Part shown: positions 1 through 9,366 of the stretch, piece by piece
Layout of the letters: each line of letters opens with the position of its first letter
Numbering within the stretch: the first letter of the stretch is position 1
From: Ampelocalamus luodianensis
Lineage: Eukaryota; Streptophyta; Magnoliopsida; Poales; Poaceae
Length of the DNA stretch: 64,000 bases
Assembly: GCA_036346255.1 (NCBI GenBank)
Contig: CM070632.1
Coordinates: 18,493,408 to 18,557,407, forward strand
Direction of reading: 5' to 3'
Position numbers and translations under genes: made by a program
Notes under the pieces: model-generated
What the model was told of the DNA's origin: nothing
The model's input: the letters and a program-made list of their open reading frames with translations, nothing else
Databases searched by the model: none

Positions 1-204
1 GTGGCAGCGGTGCAGCGTGGCAGCGGCGGCGCGCAGCGCTGCGGCCGGCGGGCGCAGGTGGCGGCAGCGGCGGCAAGCGTGGCACAGGGCGCACCATGGC
101 GAGCCGGCCTGGGCAGAGGCGGCGGCACCGCAGATGCGCGCTCGCGAGTGAGGCGAGAGGGGCGGGGATGGCGACGTGCCGGCGTCGCCGCGTCGGTGAG
201 GTGA
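1..204. other. GC-rich low-complexity tract, truncated by the window edge
   Basis: This stretch is made of GGCGGC/GCAGCGG-type triplets and stays open in one plus frame, but the translation is only Ala/Gly/Arg-rich low complexity with no recognisable domain. Composition drops sharply to AT-rich after about position 205. It could be the end of a GC-rich first exon or of a Pack-MULE interior lying outside the window. I cannot assign a function. Confidence 0.3.
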
Positions 205-810
205 GGATCAAGTGAAAAATTTCTATTTTTACTACTAATTTTGTTAAGGTTCTTTAGATACCGTGGACTATGAAACTTGAATATATCATCTATGGATCAA
301 TTTCTCAAAATGATATGTGAAGAATAGATCCAGATTTTCAGGTTTATGGAAAGTGGTTGCAGAATTTTTTTATTCCTTGTTAACAGTTTAGATGAGTCAT
401 TAATAAAAAGTTAAAGCTTCTCATATCAGATTCTGAAACCTCTACTGTTCCGCCTGTGTTCTGTGAATTAGCAGCATATTTGTGGTGGATAAGCATATGC
501 AAATCATCAGCGATGATACATTTTATTCAGCATTGGCCTTCTACAATCCACTAGCTGTATTCATGCTCAAATATGTGCAAGCTCTTGAAACATACCATAA
601 AATGACCTTATCTACTATATTGGTGTTTCTAGTGGAATGGGCGATAACAACAATAAAAGTGTTCGTATTTAGATAAGATTTTGTTGAAGTTGCAATCAGA
701 GATGCATTCTTATGTATAGTCTTCCACTATCATCAGTTTTCACTTTTCAGGTCTGCAATTTGTTATGTATTCAGAACTACTTAACTGGGTGCTGTCTTTC
801 AACTTTGTAG
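205..810. other. AT-rich sequence upstream of the 6PGL exon, no gene recognised
   Basis: Plain AT-rich DNA. The last bases read like an intron end: a pyrimidine-rich stretch ending in TTTGTAG at 804-810, directly before the coding similarity begins. A 64-codon open stretch at 482-676 has no recognisable similarity. The region may be residual intron of the 6PGL fragment or unrelated transposon filler. Confidence 0.3.
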
Positions 811-1005
811 GTGCCAATTCCTACTGACCAAGTTGATGCTATAAATGATGCCTTGTCAGCTGAGGGAGCAGCCGATGACTATGAAACTTGCTTGAACCAA
901 CTTGTTAAGAATGGCGTGATTGCAATGTCACAAGCAAGTGGGTTTCTCAGGTTTGATCTCATGCTTCTGGGAATAGGCCCTGATGGCCATATTGCCTCTC
1001 TGTTC
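811..1005 (+). pseudogene. 6-phosphogluconolactonase internal exon fragment
   Basis: The plus frame starting VPIPTDQVDAINDALSAEG continues for 65 codons and ends in LLGIGPDGHIASLF, the conserved glycine/histidine motif of the 6-phosphogluconolactonase/NagB fold. The enzyme hydrolyses 6-phosphoglucono-lactone in the oxidative pentose phosphate pathway. The fragment starts exactly after an AG splice acceptor (TTTGTAG, 804-810), as expected for an internal exon of the plant gene. After residue 65 the expected proline/glycine-rich continuation is lost and the sequence becomes unrelated AT-rich DNA. No upstream exons with the substrate-binding part are seen. It is therefore a captured or decayed piece of about a quarter of the protein, not a working gene. 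Confidence in the family is high; how it got here is unknown. Confidence 0.78.
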
Positions 1006-1887
1006 CATTTAGTATTATATACTCTATTGAAAGTGATTGCAACTTGTTATTCCGCCTAACCTAGATTTCAATCTTGGGTCCGCCACTGCTTAGATGAGTG
1101 CATGGTTACATAGCATTCTTCTTTTTTCTAAGCACCTTCTTAAGCCCCTCGTGCATTGGAGATGCCCTCACCCAGCAATGGATCGAAAGCGACGAGAGGC
1201 AGGAAAGCCCACCGTCGACCGACCGAGCCAGCCTCCTCGTGGCCCAGATGAACAACAGCTGCGCGACGAAGCCGCCCGCCGGAAGCGATCGATCGAGGAG
1301 GTTTGCTGGTTTGGCGCCCAACAGCGGGAGCGGCCCACGCACGCTCCCCCCGCGCACCCGCACCGCACTGGAATCCCGTTGGTTTCGGCCGAGGACAACA
1401 TGGCTACGGCGAAACCCGCCACCTAACAGCCCAGGCTTGCGGCGAAGCCGACACACACACTAGCCGCGCGGCCCGGGGACGGGTGGGGCCGGCGAAGAAG
1501 AAACGGGCCGAAACTAGTGCGCGCGCAGTGCGGCAGCCCACGGGAGAACGGACGGAGCACGGTTAAACTTTTGGTGCCGAAGTTTGTTCGTTCCAAACGG
1601 GGGGCTGAGGCGGTGCGTGCGGCGCCGTGGGACGATGGACACTCGCACACTGATCTCCTCGGGAATTGGTCTCGGAGCCAGGAGACGACGACCAGAACGG
1701 GCGGCCGCGCATAGCCGTACGCGGATATGGTTGCCCGGTTGGCTCGGGCCCACCACTGCTGCCACGGCCTGCTAGTGGTTCCGCGCGCCGAGATTGCCGG
1801 CCGGTGCGAACGTGACGACACGTACGGGGGAGCGACCATACGATGATAGCATTCTCATTTTACGCTACTCAGATCTCTCCCCAGCCG
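1006..1887. other. Unrecognised region, GC-rich from about 1190 to 1830
   Basis: After the 6PGL break there is a short AT-rich piece, then GC-rich DNA open in several frames on both strands; the longest is 138 codons on minus, 1423-1839. Translations are Arg/Pro/Ser-rich and do not resemble a known domain. The many overlapping open frames are what GC-rich DNA gives by chance. It may be the interior of an old MULE. Confidence 0.3.
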
Positions 1888-2165
1888 TCAGATCTCGTTA
1901 AGATGGATTGCAACTAAAATTCTCGATTTGACGCAACAGACATTTGTAAACCGCAATAATATGTTCTCTGGTTGTAACAAAATTTTCACTCTGATGCAAT
2001 AAACATAAATATAAACTAAAAAAATTGTACAACAAATGAGAACAATTGTAGCAACAAATACAATAATTTGTTGCAACAAAATTGAAACATTGTTGCAATA
2101 AAAAAAACCACTAAACCAGCCCCAACATTTTGGAGAGAGTTCGCAACATTCAAAAATAATCACTG
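1888..2165 (-). repeat. TTGTTGC-rich repeat, minus orientation
   Basis: On the minus strand the motif TTGTTGC or a close variant (TTGTTAC, ATTGTTGCAA) recurs every 20-40 bases from about 2110 down to 1900. A similar array lies in plus orientation at 31475-32165, on the other side of the candidate Helitron. Such motif-dense stretches resemble subterminal repeats of DNA transposons, but I could not find matching terminal inverted repeats. Confidence 0.5.
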
Positions 2166-2842
2166 CAAGAACTCGACTTACTGATGCCAACAATTTAGAT
2201 AGGCTCAAAGTAGGAGGAGGAGGCAGCGACCAGCCTACACCGTCACCTCGTCGCCGGCCAGATCTAACAGCCCTGGCACCACATCCACGTCGTCCCGACT
2301 CCGACCGGGCCATTACTGAGTTTGATGTCTATGGGGGATCGCCGTTGCCACGAACGACAAGTAAGCAAGCTGTAGCTCTCGCAGAGGAGAGCATGGCCAA
2401 TGAGTGTGGCTTCACTAGCAGTTGCTGCATTTGGCTCCCGCTCGAGTGCTTGATGGCGGCGGTGAGGAGCCTGACGGAAGGAGGATGGGGAAGAGGGTGG
2501 AAGGAGGATAGTGGAAGGAGCATGGGAAAGAGGAGTGTGAGTGGGGATTGGATTGGGATCCGAGAGGACAAGAAGGGAGGGGAGTGGATACTAGGATAAG
2601 GATTTGAGATATGACATATGAGGAAAGGGGAAGAGGTGGAGAAGAAGAGTCCGATAAGAGTCGCTCGATTAGGACTAATGAGGCGGAGCATTATCCCACA
2701 TCCAACATACGATGGGTGACGCATAAACGTGCACATGCGGCCTCGACACAAATGCACGATCGAGCGATGGCGTCTACGTATGCTGTACGTGCGTACATGT
2801 AGTGTGCTCACGGTTACGGGGGTTGTTTGATTCACCCAAAAA
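2166..2842. other. Spacer without a recognised gene
   Basis: Mixed-composition DNA. A minus open stretch of 168 codons (2329-2835) is Ser/Pro/Leu-rich and not recognisable. The right edge (A at 2842) is the inferred insertion point of the Helitron. Confidence 0.3.
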
Positions 2843-2870
2843 TCTATTATATTATATTATATTATACTAA

Positions 2871-3477
2871 AAACCGATGACAGTTCTTAAGAAAAATAAA
2901 TAAGAAAAAATAAATATACTAGAAATTCTATATAAAAGAGCAAAACATCTAGCCTTAATTTGGTGGGTCTTAATTTTAAAGGCTTAGATTTGATACTTGA
3001 TTTAGAGATATAATAATCTATCCATTTCTATACTAATTATACATTTAGAGAAAATATCTAGCCATTTGTTTGGCGGACCCGAGTTATAACGACTTACAAA
3101 AAAGAAATGGTTATGTCAAACACAATCCAAAACGAAGAGAAATTCAGAATAAAAAACAAATTAAAATTAGCAATTTGATTTCCATGCCATTTCCAAAGTA
3201 ACCTCCATAAATAACTACAATTCCAAAGAATAATTAAATCAAAATTAGCAAATTAAAAGAAAAAAGTTCATATCAAATACAGTACAAATGAACCAAAATT
3301 AAGAATAAAACAACAATTTGATTTCTATATGAATTCCAATGTAAATACCCAAAAAAAATCAGAATAATAAATAAAATAGAAATAGAAATTATATTTTTTT
3401 TCACAAATTCCAACTTAAAACCAAAAATAAATCCACAGCAAGTATCAAGAACATGCAAATTCAGAATAAAAATTTAA
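2871..3477. repeat. AT-rich degenerate repeats inside the Helitron, left part
   Basis: Repeated phrases such as 'attagcaatttgatttc', 'aattcagaataaaa' and 'agttcatatcaaatac' occur here several times and recur at 61270-62340. The stretch also has the 'ttaatttggtgggtc' motif that reappears at 30240 and 30340. No coding sequence is present. Confidence 0.55.
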
Positions 3478-3482
3478 GGATG
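3478..3482. repeat. Left 5-bp target-site duplication GGATG of the outer gypsy element
   Basis: GGATG immediately precedes the first LTR and is repeated exactly at 29977-29981 after the second LTR. This fixes the element boundaries. Confidence 0.93.
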
Positions 3483-3715
3483 TGTCGGTGTTTTAGAACC
3501 GATCTTACGTAAAGATTGTTTGATTCGGTGGGTCTCCACAATTGATCACGCAGACGGGAGAGACACGGGGATTTTTATATAGATTCGGGCCTTCTCCAGT
3601 GAGAATAATAACCGTACTCCTGTGTATCTTGTATTGGGTATCTGGATTACAATCAGCTGAGGGTCTTACTCATTGTATTCCGAAAGGGCCTCCCCTCTCT
3701 ATCTCTAAAAGACAT

Positions 3716-3724
3716 CTATTTATA
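3716..3724 (-). promoter_or_regulatory. TATA box of the left LTR
   Basis: The minus strand reads TATAAATAG here. It sits between the U3 palindrome array and the LTR end, where a retrotransposon promoter is expected. The same motif is conserved in the right LTR at 29469-29477. Confidence 0.65.
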
Positions 3725-3967
3725 CTACGCAATGGTGGCTGTTGTCATTTCAGGCTCATTAGTCGCTCATTATTGCACAATAATGAGAGTAATAACCGGA
3801 GTAGTAACCTCCCCATGCTGTCAAATGGTTATCAGTCAGAGATAGTGGGGCATTATCTGTAGTTATATCAGACATAACTACGTATTTTGACTGCTTAGAT
3901 TCCCACTATTAAATGGGCCTTCTGACGAGTGGACCCAGTTAATCGTGAGAAAGTCGTGGCAGAGCTG

Positions 3968-4132
3968 GTCATAAAAGAACTTACGACCAGGGGGGTTGTC
4001 GTAGAAAGGCTTACGACTGGGTACTAGTCGCAGGAAGACTTACGACCGGACGTAATCGTAGTAGGACTTACGATTACATTATAGTCGTAGGGATGCTTAC
4101 GACTAGGGGATAGTCGTAGGAGATCTTACGAC
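3968..4132. repeat. U3 palindrome array, left LTR (six units, 28-30 bp period)
   Basis: Six 20-bp units start at 3968, 3998, 4027, 4055, 4084 and 4113. The consensus is GTCGTA-N8-TACGAC, a hyphenated palindrome with 6-bp arms. The unit at 4055 has ATCGTA/TACGAT, where both arms changed together. The units at 3968 and 4027 each have one arm mismatch. Spacing is 28-30 bp throughout. The array lies upstream of the LTR TATA box in element orientation, the usual place of retrotransposon enhancer repeats. Confidence 0.9.
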
Positions 4133-4225
4133 TACCTAACTTGTTTTCCCCTTCTGATATTAGGGGGTGACGTTATATTACATGATTATGGAAATAATAA
4201 AATGAGGATTATTAGATCCTCGTCA

Positions 4226-4240
4226 TGTAGCCCCCCAGCT
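4226..4240 (-). promoter_or_regulatory. Polypurine tract of the outer gypsy element
   Basis: On the minus strand the bases before the 3' LTR read AGCTGGGGGGCTACA. A G-run adjacent to the LTR is the expected primer for plus-strand DNA synthesis and confirms the minus orientation. Confidence 0.75.
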
Positions 4241-4407
4241 TCAAGTGAAAATAGCTTGCTTGACCGAAGGGTCGTAGATGATCTTTTGATCACTAGGAGA
4301 TCGTGGGGAAAACCATTGAAGGAAAAACTCTTCAACACTCGTTTTTCTCTCGACCAGAAATATGCTTGATCGAGGGAGTTTGTTAAGACCATTGTGATTG
4401 CAAGATA

Positions 4408-4452
4408 GTCGTAGAATATCTTACGACTTCGAAGCAGTCGTGGCCTTACGAT
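4408..4452. repeat. Two further palindrome units upstream of the antisense gene
   Basis: GTCGTAGAATATCTTACGAC at 4408-4427 is a full unit of the U3 family. A shortened unit (GTCGTGGCCTTACGAT) begins at 4437, 29 bases on. They lie about 190-230 bp upstream of the antisense-gene TATA box. Confidence 0.75.
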
Positions 4453-4638
4453 CGGAAGCAAAACCTTTCCGATCGGCTTTTCAATTGACCCGGGGGTCAA
4501 GATGGTAATTTCACTTGAGGTGTGAAAAAGGTGCCTTGGGACTTTCGATCGGGCAGGTAAAAAGTCTGTCCGTCGAAACAATTCCCGAAGCGGTGGAGAC
4601 TGTTGGGATTCCACGGTGTTTCGTTTCAGGCGTGTGGT

Positions 4639-4645
4639 TATAAAA
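4639..4645 (+). promoter_or_regulatory. TATA box for the antisense gene
   Basis: TATAAAA on the plus strand, about 140 bp before the ATG at 4783 in AAAATGGCC context. Spacing suits an RNA polymerase II promoter with a short 5' UTR. Transcription from here would run opposite to the retrotransposon genome. Confidence 0.55.
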
Positions 4646-5781
4646 CGGGCCGTGGAGGTAAAACTTAAGGTTCTTACCTTTTCATCCAACATTCTGTTGC
4701 TTTCTCGTCTCTTGCGCCGTCGGTGACTCCGTACTCTTTCTCGGAGCTTTCCCAAATCCAGTTCTTCTCACTTTGAGAAAAAATGGCCAGGATTGTCTCG
4801 GAGTGGGCTGAGTCGGAGATGGACAACGCCAAGATGACTACTCTGGTTGCTGCCGAGAAGATTCCCGAGGGACTTCTCGTGAAGTGGATTGCGGCGAACG
4901 AGCAGCATTGGCCGTCAGGATAGGAAGGCCAAATCCCGGTTTTCCAGGCGTACTGTGAGTGTGGTCTCCGATTGCCTGCTCACCCCTTCCTCACACTCGT
5001 GCTCGAGCACTTTAGGGTGGAATTAGTGAACCTTGGTCCTAATTCCATCACAATGCTGAGCGTGTTCGTGTACCTGTGTGAGGCCTACCTGGGGATTCCG
5101 GTAGACCTCGAGCTTTTCCAATACTACTACGGAATGGCTCGTCAAGCCGGAATCGCCGGTAGCTGTGGTCTGAAGCTCCACGACGGTAAGTCGAAGGAGT
5201 ACATTCAGATGTTTACCCGATCGTCATGGCCGGGGTGGAAGAAGAGGTGATTCTACTGGGAGGTAACCAAGGATGACAGCCTCTCATTCGCCGGAAAGGC
5301 TACTGAGCGGTCTTCTTCCTGGGACTCAACTCCCAGTAATCTCGACCAGATTGCCCCCTACATTCAAGCTGTTAAAGATTTGAAGTCGGAGGGGTTTACC
5401 AGTTGGCACGTGGTGAAAGACTTCATCACACGCTGGATTAGTCCTTTGAAGGCACGAGTTCCTCCCATGTGGAGGTACTCGGGAAAGGACGACCCAACCA
5501 GGGATTATAAAGACGGTGAGTAGTAAAACTTACTCTTTTTGGTTTTGTCCTTGATTAATCCTGATTTAGTCTTTTAATCGTACTATTTATGTGTACAGAT
5601 CTTCCGCAGGCGGAGGTTGACGCGCGTGTCAGGCTCATCTGCGAGAAGCATCCGGCCAACATTAACGCTCCTCAAATCCTCGCAGCTTGACCACGAGGAG
5701 AAAAGAAGAGCGCCTAAAGGTAATCAAATGATTTTGTTTTAGGCGTTTTGTTATCGTGAAATGATGTCGACTAACGGGTTT

Positions 5782-5939
5782 GTCGTAGAATAACTTACGA
5801 CCGGATCCTGATCGTAGAAAAACTTACGACCGAAAGTAATCGTAGGAGAACTTACGACTAGATAATGTCGTAGAAATGCTTATTTACTTTTGAACTGGTC
5901 GCACCAACGACCGATAGTGATCGTAGAAGATCTTACGAC
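5782..5939. repeat. Palindrome array inside predicted intron 2 of the antisense gene
   Basis: Units of the U3 family start at 5782, 5811, 5839, 5867 (right arm decayed) and 5920; a weak remnant at about 5898 lies between the last two. The main spacing is 28-29 bp. Several units carry ATCGTA in the left arm. The array lies between a donor at 5720 and an acceptor near 5962. Confidence 0.85.
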
Positions 5940-7300
5940 CACTTTCTTTCTATTTCAACGAAAGTTGGCATGGAGAACTGCCAAGAAGACGAAGAAGTCG
6001 ACCTGGTGGTTATCGGGCAATCGCGGTAGTCGAGTCAAAGTCCCCTCCATCCAAGAAGCGTTGACTGGTAAAAGTCGGCGATAAGGGTGGTTCAAGTTCG
6101 GCTCATTCGCTCCTTTTCGCTAAATTTGCCGCAGACATGGCTGCGCGAGAAGAAAATGTGATTGAGGCCTTTGCCCTTAAGCACAAGATCCCCAAGGTTA
6201 AGGTACCCTTCTATTACGACAACAAGTCATTCGCGATTCGACTTCGTGGCCTCATAAGACAGCTAGAAAAGGAGAACCGAAGAACTTTATGTCTTTTGTG
6301 AAGGAAACCGCTTGCTCGGTGGGATCGAGTGAAAGCGGATTTCTCGGGTGGTCGAGACTGATCTCGATCACCCGGGAAGTCGAGAGGAGGCGACTCCTGT
6401 TGTCCTGAGTCCTTCTCGACCAAAAATGGTTGAGAAGAAATCGAAGAAATCTTCTATCGGGAAGGTGGCTCTGTTTGTCTTTTATGAGTTGATTTACTTC
6501 TGTGCATTGTGATCTTAGCCCGACGTCTTCAGCCCCCAAGGATGCTCCGGTGGAGGAGCCCGCTGCCACTCTTTTAGGGGCGAGGGTGTGACTGCGGTAG
6601 TAGCCGAAGAACCGGCTACTATTCCTGTGGCGGAAGAAGTTGTGGCTGCTGAGGTCGCTACAACCGCTAAGGATGTCGAAGCTGCTACGACAACCGAGGC
6701 TGTCGTAGAGACTAGAGAGGAGGCGACGGAGGCCTCGAGGGAGATACCGGAGGTTGGTAGCAGCGAGGCTGCTGACCGCCGTGCCGATAAGGAGGTTGTC
6801 GAGGACGTTCCTTCCGGCCCTCCAGGTGGTGTCCCTGTCACCGAGTCAGAGGAAAAGAGTACTTCAACTTTTGCTCTGATTTCTTTGGCCCTGACTCTAT
6901 CGTAGGATCTTCGGCCTACCGATCTCGCGGCCGAGTTCCACACCCTAGCAGCATTCCCAATTGTGGGGATGTTTTCGACAACGAACGACTTGAGGGGGTC
7001 TGGTGGAAACAAGTCGAGGAGATTGATGGGCTGAAGGATCCATCACGAATAATGTCCATGTTTGCTTGGTCAAATATGAACGTAAGTATTCACCGATACT
7101 TATTTGTGGTTTTTTACTTCTTTCTCTTATCGTTTTTCTCCCTTGTAGAGAGCCGTGGAGCAAATCGCTACAATTTACGAATACCATCGGCACTTGTCAA
7201 GCTTCGACAAGAGAGCGAGACTCTGCGAGCAAGCAGAGAGGTGGTGAGTAACCGACTCTTGTAATCGTTCTGATTACTTGTTCAATACTCGTAGAAGGTT

Positions 7301-7406
7301 GTCGTAGAAAAACTTACGACTTGATTCTAGTCGTAGAAAAACTTACGACTAGAGGGTAGTCGAGAATAGCCTCGACCACTCATCGATCGTGAGAAGTACT
7401 TACGAC
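7301..7406. repeat. Palindrome array inside a later intron of the antisense gene
   Basis: Units at 7301-7320, 7330-7349, 7359-7376 and 7386-7406, spaced 27-29 bp. The third has arms GTCGAG and CTCGAC, a paired change that keeps the palindrome. The array is enclosed by a GTGAGT donor at 7242 and a TTTCAG acceptor at about 7449. Confidence 0.85.
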
Positions 7407-8392
7407 GCTTTGCTTTAAGTGTGTTCATGTCTTCCTTTACCCTTTCAGGTTTAAGAGTGACAAAAACCCTGGCTGATTCGCTCGACTTTGAGAAAGCCGA
7501 ATCGAAAAAGCTAAGAGATAAAGCCACCAACCTCCTGAAGAAGCTTCAGGAAGCCAACTCTGCAACTCAACGGTTGCAGGAAAAGATAAACACTACATAC
7601 TATTACATCGCTACGTTCTTGGTTTCCATCTCCCCTTTTTAACCTCTCATTCTTTTGCGAGAAAGAAGTCGAAAATAGGGCCCTTCAGATTGAGGTAGGG
7701 CTCTCGGTCGAGTCGGGAGAAGTCCTCGATGGTCCGTGAAATCTCCCGCATCGCGAAGGAGAAAGATCGTGAAATTGAGAACTTGGGTTCTCAATTGGTA
7801 GTAAATAGATCCTTTACACCTTATCGGTTTATTTTATCTTCCCATAGAATCGTTTCATTTAACCAATCCTTACTCTTTTGGATCGATTGATTGAAATAAA
7901 AGAACTCCATGAGGCTTCGACTGCGTCCCGTGAGGAGATGAAATCAATGAAGATTAATCTTCAAGATAATATCTCACTTCGAACAATGTACTCGATGAAC
8001 TTCGTCTTTGGGAGGGTTGCTCCTTGTGGCGACACGATGTCCGCTATACGAGTGCTATTGGGAACAAGTCGGTACTTTGCAAGAGTTGGTGTCTACTCAA
8101 GACCAACGTAATGATTCAATAAGGAAGCGGTTAAAGGGGCCGTGAGCTTTGTTTTAGCAAAACTCAAGGCCCGTGATCTAACCTTAATCCTCATTCGTCG
8201 AAGCGGACTTCATTGCACCAATGTGAAGCAGAAAAGCTAATCGAAGAGATGCAGTCGTTTGGCGAGAAGGTCGCGGAGGAGATGCAAATAGAATCTCCTT
8301 GATTAGAGTAGTCTTGTAACACATTTTTGTAAAGATAAGTCTTTTTTGATGGCGATGCACATATATATGATCCTTTCTTTTTCCTGCCAATC

Positions 8393-8525
8393 ATCTCGTA
8401 GAGTAGTTAGTAACTCGTAAGATAATGAAAGAGGAAGAAATAATCAAACCAGATATGAGCGATTCCTCCTTTCTCCTTCCTTTTCCCTGTGAACATCTCG
8501 TAGAGTAGTTAGCAACTCGTAAGAT
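8393..8525. repeat. Direct repeat, two copies of about 33 bp
   Basis: The phrase 'atctcgtagagtagttag', followed by 'aactcgtaagat', occurs at about 8393 and again about 98 bases later. It lies just after the last antisense-gene remnants, in the spacer between the converging 3' ends of that gene and pol. Confidence 0.7.
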
Positions 8526-8720
8526 GATAACTCGGAAAAATTAAGACTAATAAATGAAGTCATGCTTATAACTTTATCTTAGCCCCCGACTACTTACTTA
8601 GTTAATAAATAAACTAAGAAAGTAGTAAAGAAAAGGTTTCTGAAAACAGAGAGGTTTGTTCGACTTTTAGTTTTCGAGTATCGATTATCTTGCACTAGTC
8701 GAGAGAGTAAAAACAGATCG

Positions 8721-9240
8721 ACGCTAGGAAGTTCCCTCTAGTGGGCAAGACCACGTGCAGAGAAAAAAGTCTTCGACTAGGTGATGTTACCATCTCTGAC
8801 CGGATTAATTAAATCAATGACGACAACTTGAGCGAAACAAACATCTAGAGGACCGTAAGGATTCGTTCGATCGTTTCGTTTTCTGACGGAGTTATCCCGC
8901 GGCAAAAGTAGGAAACAGAACGATGCTAGGAAGTTCCTTCTAGTGGGCAGGACCACGTGCAGAAAGGAGAGGCTTCGACTAGGTGTGTTTCTTCCTTCGG
9001 CCAGTAAAAACCAATCAAGATAATTGAAAAGTAGTCGAACGCATCGCAACAGGTGCACTCTTCTTAGATTATTTTCAAAATAAGCTGAACTGACATGAAT
9101 TCGCTTAACAACTTTCGACCATGTTTTTGAGCTCGATAACCTTTGTACTGGGTGTTATAGCAAAGAATAAGGCGATATTAGGAAGCTCCTTCCAGTGGGC
9201 AGGACCACATGCAGAGAAGAGAGACTTCGACTAGATATGT
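8721..9240. repeat. Three G-box-containing direct repeats in the spacer between antisense gene and pol
   Basis: A unit of about 65-70 bp recurs at about 8721-8785, 8921-8985 and 9172-9240. Its markers are 'aggaagttcc', 'tctagtgggcaggaccacgt', 'gcagag' and 'cttcgactag'. The first two copies contain CACGTG, the G-box core; the third has CACATG. The intervening 130-180 bases are unlike each other. The block lies between the 3' ends of two converging transcription units. Confidence 0.8.
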
Positions 9241-9366
9241 TGTCCTTTTTTCCGACCAGTGTACAAGAGGAATGAGTTTATAAAAATGGTCGAAAATTAA
9301 AGCAAAATCCAAAAAAGAGACAAAAAAGATAGGGAGAACCAGATACTTTATTGTCGTAGATGCTTG

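Larger units (their letters stand above)
3483..4225 (-). repeat. 3' LTR of the outer gypsy element (left copy)
   Basis: 743 bp, TG...CA. By eye it differs from the right copy at roughly 35 positions (about 5%), mostly C/T and G/A transitions, many at CG sites as expected for methylated transposon DNA. In element orientation U3 starts at 4225. A palindrome array lies about 90-260 bp into U3 and a TATA box about 500 bp in. Confidence 0.92.
4783..8300 (+). pseudogene. Antisense extra gene of the Tat-like element ('putative gypsy type transposon' family), decayed and intron-containing
   Basis: The plus frame begins MARIVSEWAESEM and continues through FQAYCECGLRLPAHPF and VFVYLCEAYLGIPVDLELF. This is the signature of the grass protein family filed as Transposase_28/putative gypsy-type transposon (PF04195); it is not a real transposase. 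In-frame stops at 4921 (TAG) and 5248 (TGA) break it. Likely splice donors lie at about 5515, 5720, 7081 and 7242, with acceptors near 5599, 5962, 7149 and 7449. Downstream exons give an Ala/Val/Glu-rich linker (about 6588-6905), a WWKQVEEIDGL-type segment (about 6990-7080) and a Lys/Leu/Glu-rich coiled coil (about 7450-7600 and 7878-7980). The gene is antisense to pol. Its cellular function is unknown in the family, and this copy is clearly broken. Confidence 0.8.

Noticed and set aside
1423..1839. 138-codon minus frame
   Set aside because: No domain, and overlapping open frames on the other strand; GC-rich chance frame.
3968..4132. CRISPR-like array (regular 28-30 bp period, palindromic repeat)
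   Set aside because: The repeats are only 20 bp with variable arms, spacers are about 9 bp, the location is inside plant LTRs, and no cas genes are present.
4186..4755. 189-codon minus frame at the LTR end
   Set aside because: It runs across the polypurine tract and the antisense promoter, with no similarity to any retroelement protein.
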